64,000 nucleotides of DNA from an uncultured Pseudomonadota bacterium (GTDB lineage Bacteria; Pseudomonadota; Gammaproteobacteria; Burkholderiales; SG8-39): positions 372,539-436,538 of the forward strand of contig CAILKO010000035.1 in the NCBI GenBank assembly GCA_903834835.1. Reading direction: 5' to 3'. The position numbers and the translations under genes were made by a program. How positions within the stretch are numbered: the stretch's first letter is position 1; the number at the start of each line of letters is the position of its first letter. Below the pieces are notes generated by a model, which saw only the letters and a list, made by a program, of their open reading frames with translations, was not told where the DNA came from and made no database searches. Below are positions 8,052 through 16,040 of this stretch, one piece after another.

Positions 8052-9199
8052 TTCTTCTCCTCTGATACGCGTTGTTCGGCGACCTCCTTGATTCTTCTCG
8101 CAATGGCGCGAGCCAACAGAGGGGGCACAGCATTCCCGACCTGATCGTCCTGTGTGGTCCAACGTGCTTTCCGAGTTAAGTTCCCAAAGAACTGATAGTC
8201 ATCGTCAAACGATTGCAGCCTCGCGGCCTCGCGGACTGTCGTTCCTCGCGGGATCAGGGGGTGTAACAGATCAGTCCTGTGGTTGCAGGTGACAGTCCGA
8301 GCAGGGCGCATACGGTGCAACTTGAAGACGTTCGTCTTCTTGGTGCGCAGTTCGAGCGGGATTTGCGAATTGTCGCCGCCTTCCGGAATAGCGGCATACC
8401 GGTCGATGATCGGTTGACTGTGTACCGTAGCGCGATGGTTGAAAAGGACTCCAGGAAAGCGCCGGCCACGGCGTTCCCGCTGGTAACCGTTTAGGTAGTC
8501 GCCCGAGTGAGGCATCTCTTCCGCCCCTTCGCCTTGTGCGATAACAGGTAAGTCTCCAAGGGCGTCCCAAACGGTGAGGTGAGGGTTCGTTTCGAAGAAA
8601 CTAAGTTGTTCGAGCTGAGAACGAGTCGTGGACTGATGCGTAGGCTCGGGGAATAGGGCGTCTGAATGGTCGCGGGAGCCGAGAATAATGAATCTGGGGC
8701 GGGCCTGCGGTACGCCGAAATCGGCCGCATTTAGGACGCGGGCGGTGCAGTGATACCCTAACCGTTCAAACTCCTTTAGTACGGCTCTTACGACAGCGCC
8801 TCCCTGCATGCTTACCATCCCCGAAACATTCTCGAAAACCAAATATTCCGGCATTACCCCTTCAACGACCCTGACGAATTCTCGGAACAACTGGTTTCGG
8901 GGGTCGTCAGCAATCCGCGGTCCTGCGAGACTGAAACCTTGGCATGGTGGCCCTCCGCAGACCACCGTTGCGTCACCTCTGTGCAGATTCGAGATCTCTA
9001 GTATTTCGGACACCGACACGTTCTCTATTCCGCGAAGAATAAATGGTATCGAGGGGTGATTTGCACGAAAGGTCTTCGCGGCCATCTCGTCGTAGTCGCT
9101 GGCAACGGTTGATCGAAAGCCAGCCTGAGCGAAGCCCTCGGCCATGCCACCAGCCCCGGAAAAGAGATCTACAACCGTCAGATGGCTATTGATTTTCAT
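8018..9199 (-). CDS. DNA (cytosine-5)-methyltransferase of a type II R-M system
   Basis: 393 residues with the C5-methylase motifs in order: motif I DLFSGAGG (residues 11-18), motif IV GGPPCQGFS with catalytic Cys86, motif VI ENVSG (123-127), motif VIII QARPRF (about 165-170), a target-recognition stretch, and motif X VGNAVPPLLARAI near the C-terminus. It transfers methyl from SAM to C5 of cytosine in a short target, protecting host DNA from the partner endonuclease encoded just downstream. GC content is visibly lower than that of the neighbouring core genes. The target specificity cannot be read from sequence. Confidence 0.93.
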   Translation of the reverse strand: MKINSHLTVVDLFSGAGGMAEGFAQAGFRSTVASDYDEMAAKTFRANHPSIPFILRGIENVSVSEILEISNLHRGDATVVCGGPPCQGFSLAGPRIADDPRNQLFREFVRVVEGVMPEYLVFENVSGMVSMQGGAVVRAVLKEFERLGYHCTARVLNAADFGVPQARPRFIILGSRDHSDALFPEPTHQSTTRSQLEQLSFFETNPHLTVWDALGDLPVIAQGEGAEEMPHSGDYLNGYQRERRGRRFPGVLFNHRATVHSQPIIDRYAAIPEGGDNSQIPLELRTKKTNVFKLHRMRPARTVTCNHRTDLLHPLIPRGTTVREAARLQSFDDDYQFFGNLTRKARWTTQDDQVGNAVPPLLARAIARRIKEVAEQRVSEEKKWQPVAKEMAA

Positions 9200-9679
9200 A
9201 GTTCGTCACCGCAGAGGTGGTATGCGAGGTGAGTATAAGGGGCATGGGCTGTCGCTAAGCAGTGTTCGCGGTGCTAAAGCGCATTGTGGCCAAGGGCTGT
9301 GAGTCCTGCGCGCGGCGCTGTCATCGGAGAGCGTCTGATAGTGCGGGGGTGGTGCATAGACCTTGCTGCTAGGCCCGAGTGAGGGGTGTACATGACGCCT
9401 AACTCAAAGTAGACCCGATATTCGGGGCTCTGCAATACCCCGAAACTGAGGCCTAGTTCGGGCGGATTTGTCCCACACCCTTGATCCATCAACGTCGTCT
9501 ACCGGCATCGGCTCCTGTTATCGCAAGGTGTATTGGCACCTTGCATCGCTGCTTCCACACCTCGCCCGTTGCCGGGCATCTGCCTCATTTTCTGCCGCAG
9601 TTCGCCCCTGCTTCGTCGCACCGCGCCCGATTCGGCTTGCACACTTCGTGGTTCCGACACCGACAGAACGGACGCCACC
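9200..9679. other. 480-bp gene-free stretch between the R-M island and creD
   Basis: I see no credible coding sequence here. Two short inverted repeats are present: TTCGGGG (9421-9427) with CCCCGAA (9438-9444), and GCAAGGTG (9523-9530) with CACCTTGC (9537-9544). The second lies in the presumed leader of creD. The first part (9200-9260) must hold the promoter of the minus-strand methyltransferase. Composition shifts from R-M-like to host-like across the region, so one island boundary probably lies inside it. Confidence 0.5.
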
Positions 9680-11050
9680 ATGAACCGCCCCGCAATGCAG
9701 AAGGCCGCGCTGATTGCTTTGCTCGCCATTCTTCTCCTCATACCCGTTTCGATGATCAAGGACCTGATCGGCGAGCGGCAGGCGCGGCGCAATGATGCGG
9801 TGCAGGCGATTGCGCAGGGCTGGGGAGGTCGTCAGATGCTCTCCGGTCCGTATCTCGCGATTCCGTATGAGCGCGAGTGGACGGAGGTGGTGCGCGAGGT
9901 GAAGGAGGGGAAGACGAACGAGCGGCGCACGGAGCGGAAGGAGGCGCTGGTACTGCGTATTCCGGCCGATACGGTAGCGTGGTCGGTCGAAGCGGCGACG
10001 AGCGTAAGGTCGCGCGGAATCTATGAGGCGCGGCTCTACAGTTCGCGCGTGACGGTACGCGGGACGATCACGATTCCCGCGCTGTACGGGCTGACCGAGG
10101 GCGGGAGCCGGTACCGACCCTGGGTGCCGAGGCTGGTGATGGGGGTTGCAGACCCGCGCGGGATCCGCAGTGTGACGGGGCTGGGCTTCGGGGACATGAA
10201 GGCTGATTTCCGGCCGGGGTCGAGCGACGCGGCGGTGGCAAGCGGTGTACATGCGGCGCTGCCGGATTACTCGGCTGCGGAACAGCACACGGTGGCGTTC
10301 TCTTATTCGTTTGATCTCGCAGGGTCGGAGGCCTTGTCGATTTCGCCGCTCGCGCGCAGCACGACGGTGCAGATGCAGAGCGACTGGCGGCATCCGTCTT
10401 TTCAAGGAACATTCCTGCCTGCCCGGCATGCGGTGCGCCCGGATGGCTTCTCGGCCGAATGGCAGGTATCGCAGTACGCGAGCCAGGGCGCCGCACGGCT
10501 TGCGGGCTGCAAGAGCCACGAACCCTGCGCCGCGATCAACGCCCAGGAACTCGGCGTATCCTTCATCGAGCCGGTCGGGGTCTACCAGATGCTGGAGCGC
10601 GCCTCGAAGTACGGGTTCCTGTTCATCGGGCTCGTGTTCGCCGCGTTCCTTCTTTTCGAATTGCTGCGCCAGCTTGCGATCCACCCGCTTCAGTACCTCA
10701 TGGTGGGGCTCGCGCTCGCGATCTTCTTTCTGCTGCTGACCGCGCTCTCCGAGCACGTCTCGTTCGGCGCTGCCTATGCGATTGCCGCGCTGGGCTGCGT
10801 CGGCCTCATCACCACCTACCTCGTGCGCGCGATACGCGATGCGTGCGCGGGACTTGCCTTTGGCGGCGCGCTGGCTGTGCTCTACGCCGTGCTCTACGTA
10901 CTGCTCAAGGCGGAGGACTATTCGCTGCTCGGCGGTTCTACGCTTCTCTTCCTGCTGCTCGCCGTTGCGATGATCGCGACCCGCCGGGTCGACTGGTACC
11001 GGCTGAGTGCCGGCCGGGGGGAGGAAGCTCGGCCGACCGCCGTTCCGTGA
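9680..11050 (+). CDS. creD: CreD family inner-membrane protein
   Basis: 456 residues from ATG 9680. The order is an N-terminal membrane helix (residues ~8-25), a large periplasmic domain (~30-320) and about six C-terminal helices beginning after GVSFIEPVGVYQMLERASKYG, the signature segment of CreD/colicin-tolerance proteins. In E. coli creD is controlled by the CreBC two-component system and affects envelope integrity and beta-lactam and colicin responses; no creBC genes are in this window. A longer in-frame start at 9533 gives a non-membrane N-terminus and is rejected. It is convergent with pilU across palindrome copy 2. Confidence 0.85.
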   Translation: MNRPAMQKAALIALLAILLLIPVSMIKDLIGERQARRNDAVQAIAQGWGGRQMLSGPYLAIPYEREWTEVVREVKEGKTNERRTERKEALVLRIPADTVAWSVEAATSVRSRGIYEARLYSSRVTVRGTITIPALYGLTEGGSRYRPWVPRLVMGVADPRGIRSVTGLGFGDMKADFRPGSSDAAVASGVHAALPDYSAAEQHTVAFSYSFDLAGSEALSISPLARSTTVQMQSDWRHPSFQGTFLPARHAVRPDGFSAEWQVSQYASQGAARLAGCKSHEPCAAINAQELGVSFIEPVGVYQMLERASKYGFLFIGLVFAAFLLFELLRQLAIHPLQYLMVGLALAIFFLLLTALSEHVSFGAAYAIAALGCVGLITTYLVRAIRDACAGLAFGGALAVLYAVLYVLLKAEDYSLLGGSTLLFLLLAVAMIATRRVDWYRLSAGRGEEARPTAVP

Positions 11051-11087
11051 TTGATCGGCTGGATCCGGGCAGCCCTGGAGCGAAAAC

Positions 11088-11125
11088 CCGGATAGATAGT
11101 AACATTTTAGTTACTATCTATCCGG
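11088..11125. repeat. Palindrome family, copy 2 (16-bp perfect arms, 6-nt loop)
   Basis: Left arm CCGGATAGATAGTAAC (11088-11103), loop ATTTTA, right arm GTTACTATCTATCCGG (11110-11125), perfectly complementary. It sits centrally in the convergent creD/pilU gap, 37 bp from each stop codon. Weaker outer arms (11069-11080 with 11146-11157, two mismatches and one core of seven pairs) enclose it. It has the same core as the copies at 5695, 29025 and 42749, but its outer stem pairs differ and stay complementary. Confidence 0.92.
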
Positions 11126-11162
11126 CTTCATGCCAGTACACGACCCTCTCGGGCTGCGCGAC

Positions 11163-12299
11163 CTACACGATATTCAGGTGCTCGATGCCCTTGTTCAGGT
11201 CGCGATCCTTGGCGTCCTTGCCCTGCAGCTTGATCGCGAGACGGACTTCGTTGGTCGAATCCGCAAATCGCAGCGCGTCTTCGTAGCTGATGCGGTCGGC
11301 CTCGTACAGGTCGAACAGCGCCTGGTCAAAGGTCTGCATGCCGAGTTCGCGCGACTTCTTCATGATTTCCTTGATGCCGTGGATCTCGCCCTTGAAGATG
11401 AGATCGGAGATGAGGGGTGAGTTGAGCAGGATCTCGACCGCGGCGGCCCGGCCCTTGCCTTCCTTCAGCGGGATCAGCCGCTGCGAGATCACCGCCTTGA
11501 GGTTGAGCGACAGATCCATCAGCAGCTGCGCGCGGCGCGCTTCAGGGAAGAAGTTGATGATCCGGTCCATCGCCTGGTTGGAGTTGTTCGCGTGCAGCGT
11601 GCCGAGCGCGAGGTGGCCGGTTTCAGCAAAGGCGATGGCGTGCTCCATGACCTCCATGTCGCGGATTTCACCGATCAGGATGACATCCGGCGCCTGACGC
11701 AGCGTGTTCTTCAGCGCCGACTCCCAGCTGTCCGTATCGACGCCGACCTCGCGCTGGGTGATGAGGCAGTTCCTGTGCGGGTGCACGTATTCGACCGGAT
11801 CCTCGATGGTGATGATGTGCCCGTACGAAGTCTCGTTGCGAAAACCGATCATGCCCGCGAGCGTGGTCGACTTGCCCGAACCGGTGCCGCCCACCACGAG
11901 CACGAGGCCGCGCTTGTTCATGATGACGTCCTTCAGCACCGGCGGCACTTTCAGGTCGTCGAGATTCGGAATCGCGGTCGTGATCACACGCATCACCGCG
12001 CCGACCTGACCCATCTGCACGAAACAGTTCACGCGGAACCGGCCGATGCCCTGCGGGTTGATCGCGAAGTTGCATTCCTTCTTCGCTTCGAACTCGGCGG
12101 CCTGCTTGTCGTTCATCACGGCGCGGATCAGCGTGGCGGTGTGCTGGCCGGAGAGCGCGGTCTGCGAGACCGGGGTCATCTTGCTGTCGATCTTCATTGC
12201 CGGCGGAAAGCCGGCCGTGAGGAAGAGGTCTGAACCCTTCTTCGCGACCAGCGCGCGCAGCAGGTCGTAGATGAATTTGGTTGCCTGTTCCTGTTCCAT
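11163..12299 (-). CDS. pilU: Type IV pilus retraction-associated ATPase PilU
   Basis: 378 residues. It has the GspE/PilT fold: an N-terminal PAS-like part, then Walker A GGTGSGKSTT, an Asp-box region with ITIEDPVEYVH, Walker B ILIGEIRDMEVME and a His box GHLALGTLHANN. The length and the C-terminal extension ending in KDRDLNKGIEHLNIV fit PilU rather than PilT. PilU works with PilT at the pilus base as an accessory retraction motor, needed for twitching and DNA uptake. It follows pilT by 65 bp on the same strand, so the two are probably one operon. Confidence 0.93.
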   Translation of the reverse strand: MEQEQATKFIYDLLRALVAKKGSDLFLTAGFPPAMKIDSKMTPVSQTALSGQHTATLIRAVMNDKQAAEFEAKKECNFAINPQGIGRFRVNCFVQMGQVGAVMRVITTAIPNLDDLKVPPVLKDVIMNKRGLVLVVGGTGSGKSTTLAGMIGFRNETSYGHIITIEDPVEYVHPHRNCLITQREVGVDTDSWESALKNTLRQAPDVILIGEIRDMEVMEHAIAFAETGHLALGTLHANNSNQAMDRIINFFPEARRAQLLMDLSLNLKAVISQRLIPLKEGKGRAAAVEILLNSPLISDLIFKGEIHGIKEIMKKSRELGMQTFDQALFDLYEADRISYEDALRFADSTNEVRLAIKLQGKDAKDRDLNKGIEHLNIV

Positions 12300-12364
12300 T
12301 CGTGCCTCCGGGGTGCTGCGTTGCGATGCGATGCCGGGAACCGGTCTGCCGGTTCCCCTGGCCT

Positions 12365-13408
12365 TCAGCCGACGAAGTTGTCCTTGTTCGCCGCCTTGCT
12401 GCGCGCTTCCGCCATCGAGATGACGTTGCGCTGTACGAGTTCCTGCAGGTTCTGGTCCAGGGTCTGCATGCCGAGCGAGCGACCGGTCTGGATTGCGGAA
12501 TACATCTGCGCGATCTTGTTCTCCCGGATCAGGTTGCGGATCGCAGGCGTGCCGATCATGATCTCATGCGCCGCCACCCGGCCGGTGCCATCTTTGGTCT
12601 TCAGCAGGGTCTGGGAGATGATGGCGCGGATGGATTCCGAAAGCATCGAGCGGACCATTTCCTTCTCGGCCGCCGGGAACACGTCGACGATACGGTCGAT
12701 GGTCTTGGCTGCGGAACTCGTGTGCAGCGTGCCGAACACAAGGTGGCCGGTCTCCGCGCCCGAGAGCGCGAGGCGGATGGTTTCAAGGTCGCGCATCTCG
12801 CCCACCAGGATGACGTCCGGATCCTCCCGCAGCGCGCTGCGCAGCGCGTTCGAGAATGACAGCGTATGCGGCCCGACCTCGCGCTGGTTGATCAGGCATT
12901 TCTTGGATTCGTGCACGAATTCGATCGGATCCTCGATCGTGAGGATGTGGCCGTACTCTTCCTCGTTCTTGTGGTTCACCATCGCGGCGAGCGTGGTGCT
13001 CTTGCCCGAACCGGTCGGGCCGGTGACGAGCACGATGCCGCGCGGCTGGTCGGCGATGTCCTTGAAGCTCTTCGGCGCCTTCAGATCCTCGAGCGACAGG
13101 ATCTTGGAGGGAATCGTACGCATCACCGCGGCCGCGCCGCGCTGCTGCACGAAGGCATTCACGCGGAAACGCGCGAGGTTCGGCACCGCGAACGAAAAGT
13201 CGCACTCGAGGTTTTCCTCGTAGAACTTGCGCTGACCGTCGTTCATGATGTCGTAGATCATCCCGTGCACTTCCTTGTGCTCCATCGGCGGGACGTTGAT
13301 GCGGCGGATGTCCCCGTGCACGCGGATCATCGGCGGCAGTCCGGAGGAAAGATGCAGGTCGGACGCCTTGTTCTTGACGACGAAGGCGAGCAGTTCGGTG
13401 AGATCCAT
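12365..13408 (-). CDS. pilT: Type IV pilus retraction ATPase PilT
   Basis: 347 residues from ATG 13408. Walker A GPTGSGKSTT, ITIEDPIEFVHE, Walker B ILVGEMRDLETIR and the GHLVFGTLHTSSA His box are present. MDLTELLAFVVKNKASDLHLSSG is the canonical PilT N-terminus. PilT is a hexameric motor that depolymerises the pilus, giving twitching motility and pulling in DNA during transformation; dprA in this window supports natural competence. It is divergent from yggS across 162 bp, which is the standard arrangement (pilT beside yggS-proC) in many proteobacteria. Confidence 0.95.
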   Translation of the reverse strand: MDLTELLAFVVKNKASDLHLSSGLPPMIRVHGDIRRINVPPMEHKEVHGMIYDIMNDGQRKFYEENLECDFSFAVPNLARFRVNAFVQQRGAAAVMRTIPSKILSLEDLKAPKSFKDIADQPRGIVLVTGPTGSGKSTTLAAMVNHKNEEEYGHILTIEDPIEFVHESKKCLINQREVGPHTLSFSNALRSALREDPDVILVGEMRDLETIRLALSGAETGHLVFGTLHTSSAAKTIDRIVDVFPAAEKEMVRSMLSESIRAIISQTLLKTKDGTGRVAAHEIMIGTPAIRNLIRENKIAQMYSAIQTGRSLGMQTLDQNLQELVQRNVISMAEARSKAANKDNFVG

Positions 13409-13570
13409 TACAATTCTCCAGGTCAGCACGGCGCTTGCTTCCGGCGTTGCAAAACCGGTTTTGCGGCAGCCATTTGCCGCGCGGGTCGACGACCGCCGTA
13501 CCCGCCCGGACGCCCCGAGCCGAGGGCCATCCGGATGCCGTGCTGTTTCTTGTTTGTGGCGTAAAAAATT

Positions 13571-14308
13571 ATGACAACGATCGGCGAGGGATTGCAAGCT
13601 GTTCGTGCTCGCATTGTCCGGGCCGCGCAGGCTGCGCAGCGCGATCCGGAGGCCGTGCGCCTGCTCGCGGTCTCCAAGACCCAGCCCGCCGAGCGGGTGC
13701 TCGAGGCCTGGCGACTCGGCCAGCGTGCTTTCGGCGAGAACTACGTCCAGGAGGCCATCGACAAGATGGACCGCCTCACGCTACTCACGGGCAACGGCCC
13801 GGCATCAGATGCCATTGAATGGCATCTGATCGGCCCGCTGCAATCGAACAAGACACGCCAGGCGGCCGAGCGCTTCGCCTGGATACACACGGTAGATCGG
13901 GAAAAGATCGCGCGCCGACTGTCCGAGCAGCGTCCGGCGGGGCTGCCGCCCCTCAATATCCTGCTGCAGGTGAACATTTCGGGGGAAGCCACAAAGGCGG
14001 GTGTCGCGCCGGACGAGGCGCCGGCGCTCGCGCACGCGCTTGCGACGCTGCCGGGGCTGCGGCTGCGCGGCCTGATGGCGATCCCCGAACCGACGCCGGA
14101 TACGACGACCCAGCGCGCCCGGTTCGCGGCGGTGCGGATCCTTTTCGAGACCATCGCCGCGAGCGGCCTCGCGCTCGACACGCTCTCCATGGGCATGAGC
14201 GCAGACCTGGACTCGGCGGTGGCCGAAGGTTCGACCCTGGTTCGCATCGGCACGGCGATCTTCGGCGAACGCAATCAGACCCAATCAGACCCAGGAGGGC
14301 TGCAATGA
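13571..14308 (+). CDS. yggS: Pyridoxal-phosphate homeostasis protein (YggS/PLPBP)
   Basis: 245 residues. The lysine that binds PLP is in LLAVSKTQP (K36); GENYVQE, WHLIGPLQSNK and GxSMGMSADLDSAV are the conserved blocks of this fold-type III family. It binds PLP without known enzymatic activity and keeps vitamin B6 and amino-acid pools balanced. The C-terminus normally ends near GxAIFGER. Here it continues as NQTQSDPGGLQ because of a 10-bp tandem duplication (AATCAGACCC at 14273-14282 and 14283-14292). The stop overlaps the proC start by 4 bp. Confidence 0.92.
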   Translation: MTTIGEGLQAVRARIVRAAQAAQRDPEAVRLLAVSKTQPAERVLEAWRLGQRAFGENYVQEAIDKMDRLTLLTGNGPASDAIEWHLIGPLQSNKTRQAAERFAWIHTVDREKIARRLSEQRPAGLPPLNILLQVNISGEATKAGVAPDEAPALAHALATLPGLRLRGLMAIPEPTPDTTTQRARFAAVRILFETIAASGLALDTLSMGMSADLDSAVAEGSTLVRIGTAIFGERNQTQSDPGGLQ

Positions 14309-15123
14309 AAATCTGTTTTCTGGGTGGCGGCAACATGGCGAGCGCGCTGATCGGCGGGCTGATCGCGCGCGGCACCGATGCGGCTGCAGTCTCCGCTATC
14401 GAACTGAACCCCGCAGCAGGCGAGCGTCTGGCGCAGAAATTCTCGATCCATGTGGCGACGGGGCCCGAGGATGCCTGCGTCGCCGAATGCGACACCCTGG
14501 TGCTGGCGGTCAAGCCGCAGGACCTGCGCGCCGCACTCGCAGCGTTCGCCGCCCGGATTTCCGGCAAGCTCGTCATCAGCATCGCGGCCGGCGTCGGGCT
14601 GGAGTCGATATCGCGCTGGCTCGGCGGACATCGCAATATCGTGCGCGCGATGCCGAACACGCCGGCTCTGATCGGCGCCGGCATCAGCGGCCTGTACGCC
14701 GCACCGGAAGTTTCCCCCGAGGCACGCGCACGCGCCGAGCGCATTCTGGGCGCAGCAGGCGAGGTCGTCTGGGTGGCGGAGGAAGCCCTGCTCGATCCGG
14801 TCACCGCGCTCTCGGGCAGCGGCCCGGCCTATGTGTTCTGGTTCATCGAGCAACTCGCGGCCTCCGGCACGAAACTCGGCCTCGCCCCCGAAGCAGCGCA
14901 ACGCCTCGCACTTGCCACCGTCCTGGGCGCGGCAAAACTGGCGGCGCAAAGCGACGAGCCGCCCGCGCTGCTGCGCGAGCGCGTCACCTCCAAGGGAGGG
15001 ACGACCGAGGCGGCGCTCAAGGTCTTTGCCGAGGAAGACATGGCCGGGCGGCTCGAGCGCGCGCTGCGCGCCGCGAGCGCGCGCGGCGCCGAACTCGGCA
15101 AGCTGCTCGCCGAGCAGGACTGA
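14305..15123 (+). CDS. proC: Pyrroline-5-carboxylate reductase
   Basis: 272 residues. The N-terminal Rossmann motif is CFLGGGNMASALIGGL; the C-terminal dimer and substrate region has ALSGSGPAYVFWFIE and VTSKGGTTEAAL. It catalyses the last step of proline synthesis, reduction of 1-pyrroline-5-carboxylate with NAD(P)H. A strong ribosome-binding site AGGAGGG (14293-14299) lies five bases before ATG 14305, inside the end of yggS, so the two genes are translationally coupled. Confidence 0.95.
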   Translation: MKICFLGGGNMASALIGGLIARGTDAAAVSAIELNPAAGERLAQKFSIHVATGPEDACVAECDTLVLAVKPQDLRAALAAFAARISGKLVISIAAGVGLESISRWLGGHRNIVRAMPNTPALIGAGISGLYAAPEVSPEARARAERILGAAGEVVWVAEEALLDPVTALSGSGPAYVFWFIEQLAASGTKLGLAPEAAQRLALATVLGAAKLAAQSDEPPALLRERVTSKGGTTEAALKVFAEEDMAGRLERALRAASARGAELGKLLAEQD

Positions 15124-15155
15124 TCCTCGCATCCCGGCCACCGGAGAACGCCCCC

Positions 15156-15728
15156 ATGCTCGTCCAGATTGCCGAATTCCTGTTGGATACGCTGACGGCG
15201 TTTTTCGTGTTTCTGTTGCTCGCGCGCTTCCACATGCAATGGCTGCGCGTGTCGTTTCGCAACCAGCTCGGCGAATTCATCGTGCGCACCACGAACTGGA
15301 TCGTGCGACCCGCTCGCAAGATCATCCCCTCGCTGTTCGGATTGGACCTTGCGTCCTGGAGCGCGTGCTGGCTGCTGCAGGGGCTCGGCCTGCTGTGCAT
15401 CTATCTGCTGCGCGGCTGGAATTTCGGCTCGGCGCCCGGCATCGCGACGGCGCTGCTCGCCGCGCTGTCGTTCGCGGATCTCATCCGCTACAGTCTCTAC
15501 CTGCTCGGCTTCGCGCTGCTCATGCAGGCCGTGCTGTCCTGGGTGAATCCCCACGCGCCGCTCGCGCCCGTGTTTGAGTCCTTCACCCGATCGTTTCTCA
15601 GACCGATCCGACGCGTCATCCCGCCGATCGCCAACGTCGACCTCTCGCCGCTGGTGCTGCTGATCGTGGTGCAAGTGCTGCTCCTGCCGGTCGCGCACCT
15701 GCGCGGTCTGCTCACCGGGCTCCTGTGA
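15156..15728 (+). CDS. yggT: YggT family membrane protein
   Basis: 190 residues with four main hydrophobic segments, composed of two YggT repeats: RFHMQWLRVSFRNQLGEFIVRTTNWIVRPARKIIP-like in the first half and LLMQAVLSWVNPHAP...FTRSFLRPIRRVIPP in the second. This family is found beside proC in many bacteria and is linked to osmotic tolerance and, in Gram-positives and cyanobacteria, to cell or organelle division; the biochemical role is unknown. It follows proC by 32 bp and overlaps yggU by 4 bp. Confidence 0.9.
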   Translation: MLVQIAEFLLDTLTAFFVFLLLARFHMQWLRVSFRNQLGEFIVRTTNWIVRPARKIIPSLFGLDLASWSACWLLQGLGLLCIYLLRGWNFGSAPGIATALLAALSFADLIRYSLYLLGFALLMQAVLSWVNPHAPLAPVFESFTRSFLRPIRRVIPPIANVDLSPLVLLIVVQVLLLPVAHLRGLLTGLL

Positions 15729-16027
15729 CCGGCGCACCCTGGTACCGCCCCGCGGGCAGCGGGTTCACGATCGATGTCCACGTTCAGCCCGGCGCGGCGC
15801 GCACGGCCGCCGCGGGCCTGCACGGGGAGCGGATCAAGCTCCGTCTTGCTGCGCGTCCGGTCGAAGGCGCGGCGAACGAAGCGCTCATCGCGTTCATTGC
15901 CGAATGCCTCGGGCTGCCGAAGCGCAGCGTCGCAATCACGAGCGGCGAACATTCACGCTCGAAGCGTGTCGCGATAACGGGTTGTGCATACGAGGCGACG
16001 GAAGTTCTGAGACGCCTGGGCGCCTGA
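15725..16027 (+). CDS. yggU: DUF167 family protein YggU
   Basis: 100 residues from GTG 15725, which overlaps the yggT stop (GTGA). The pattern VHVQPGAARTAAAG, then IKLRLAARPVEGAANEALI, then SGEHSRSKRVAI is diagnostic of DUF167. The structure of E. coli YggU is known, but no function has been assigned. It is the last gene of the yggS-proC-yggT-yggU operon, and convergent with the protease gene with only 13 bp between stops. Confidence 0.9.
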   Translation: MTGAPWYRPAGSGFTIDVHVQPGAARTAAAGLHGERIKLRLAARPVEGAANEALIAFIAECLGLPKRSVAITSGEHSRSKRVAITGCAYEATEVLRRLGA

Positions 16028-16040
16028 AGCCTCGCATCGC

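Noticed and set aside
9274-9492. Small open frame on the minus strand upstream of the methyltransferase gene
   Set aside because: No ribosome site, no recognisable protein and mixed composition; treated as non-coding.
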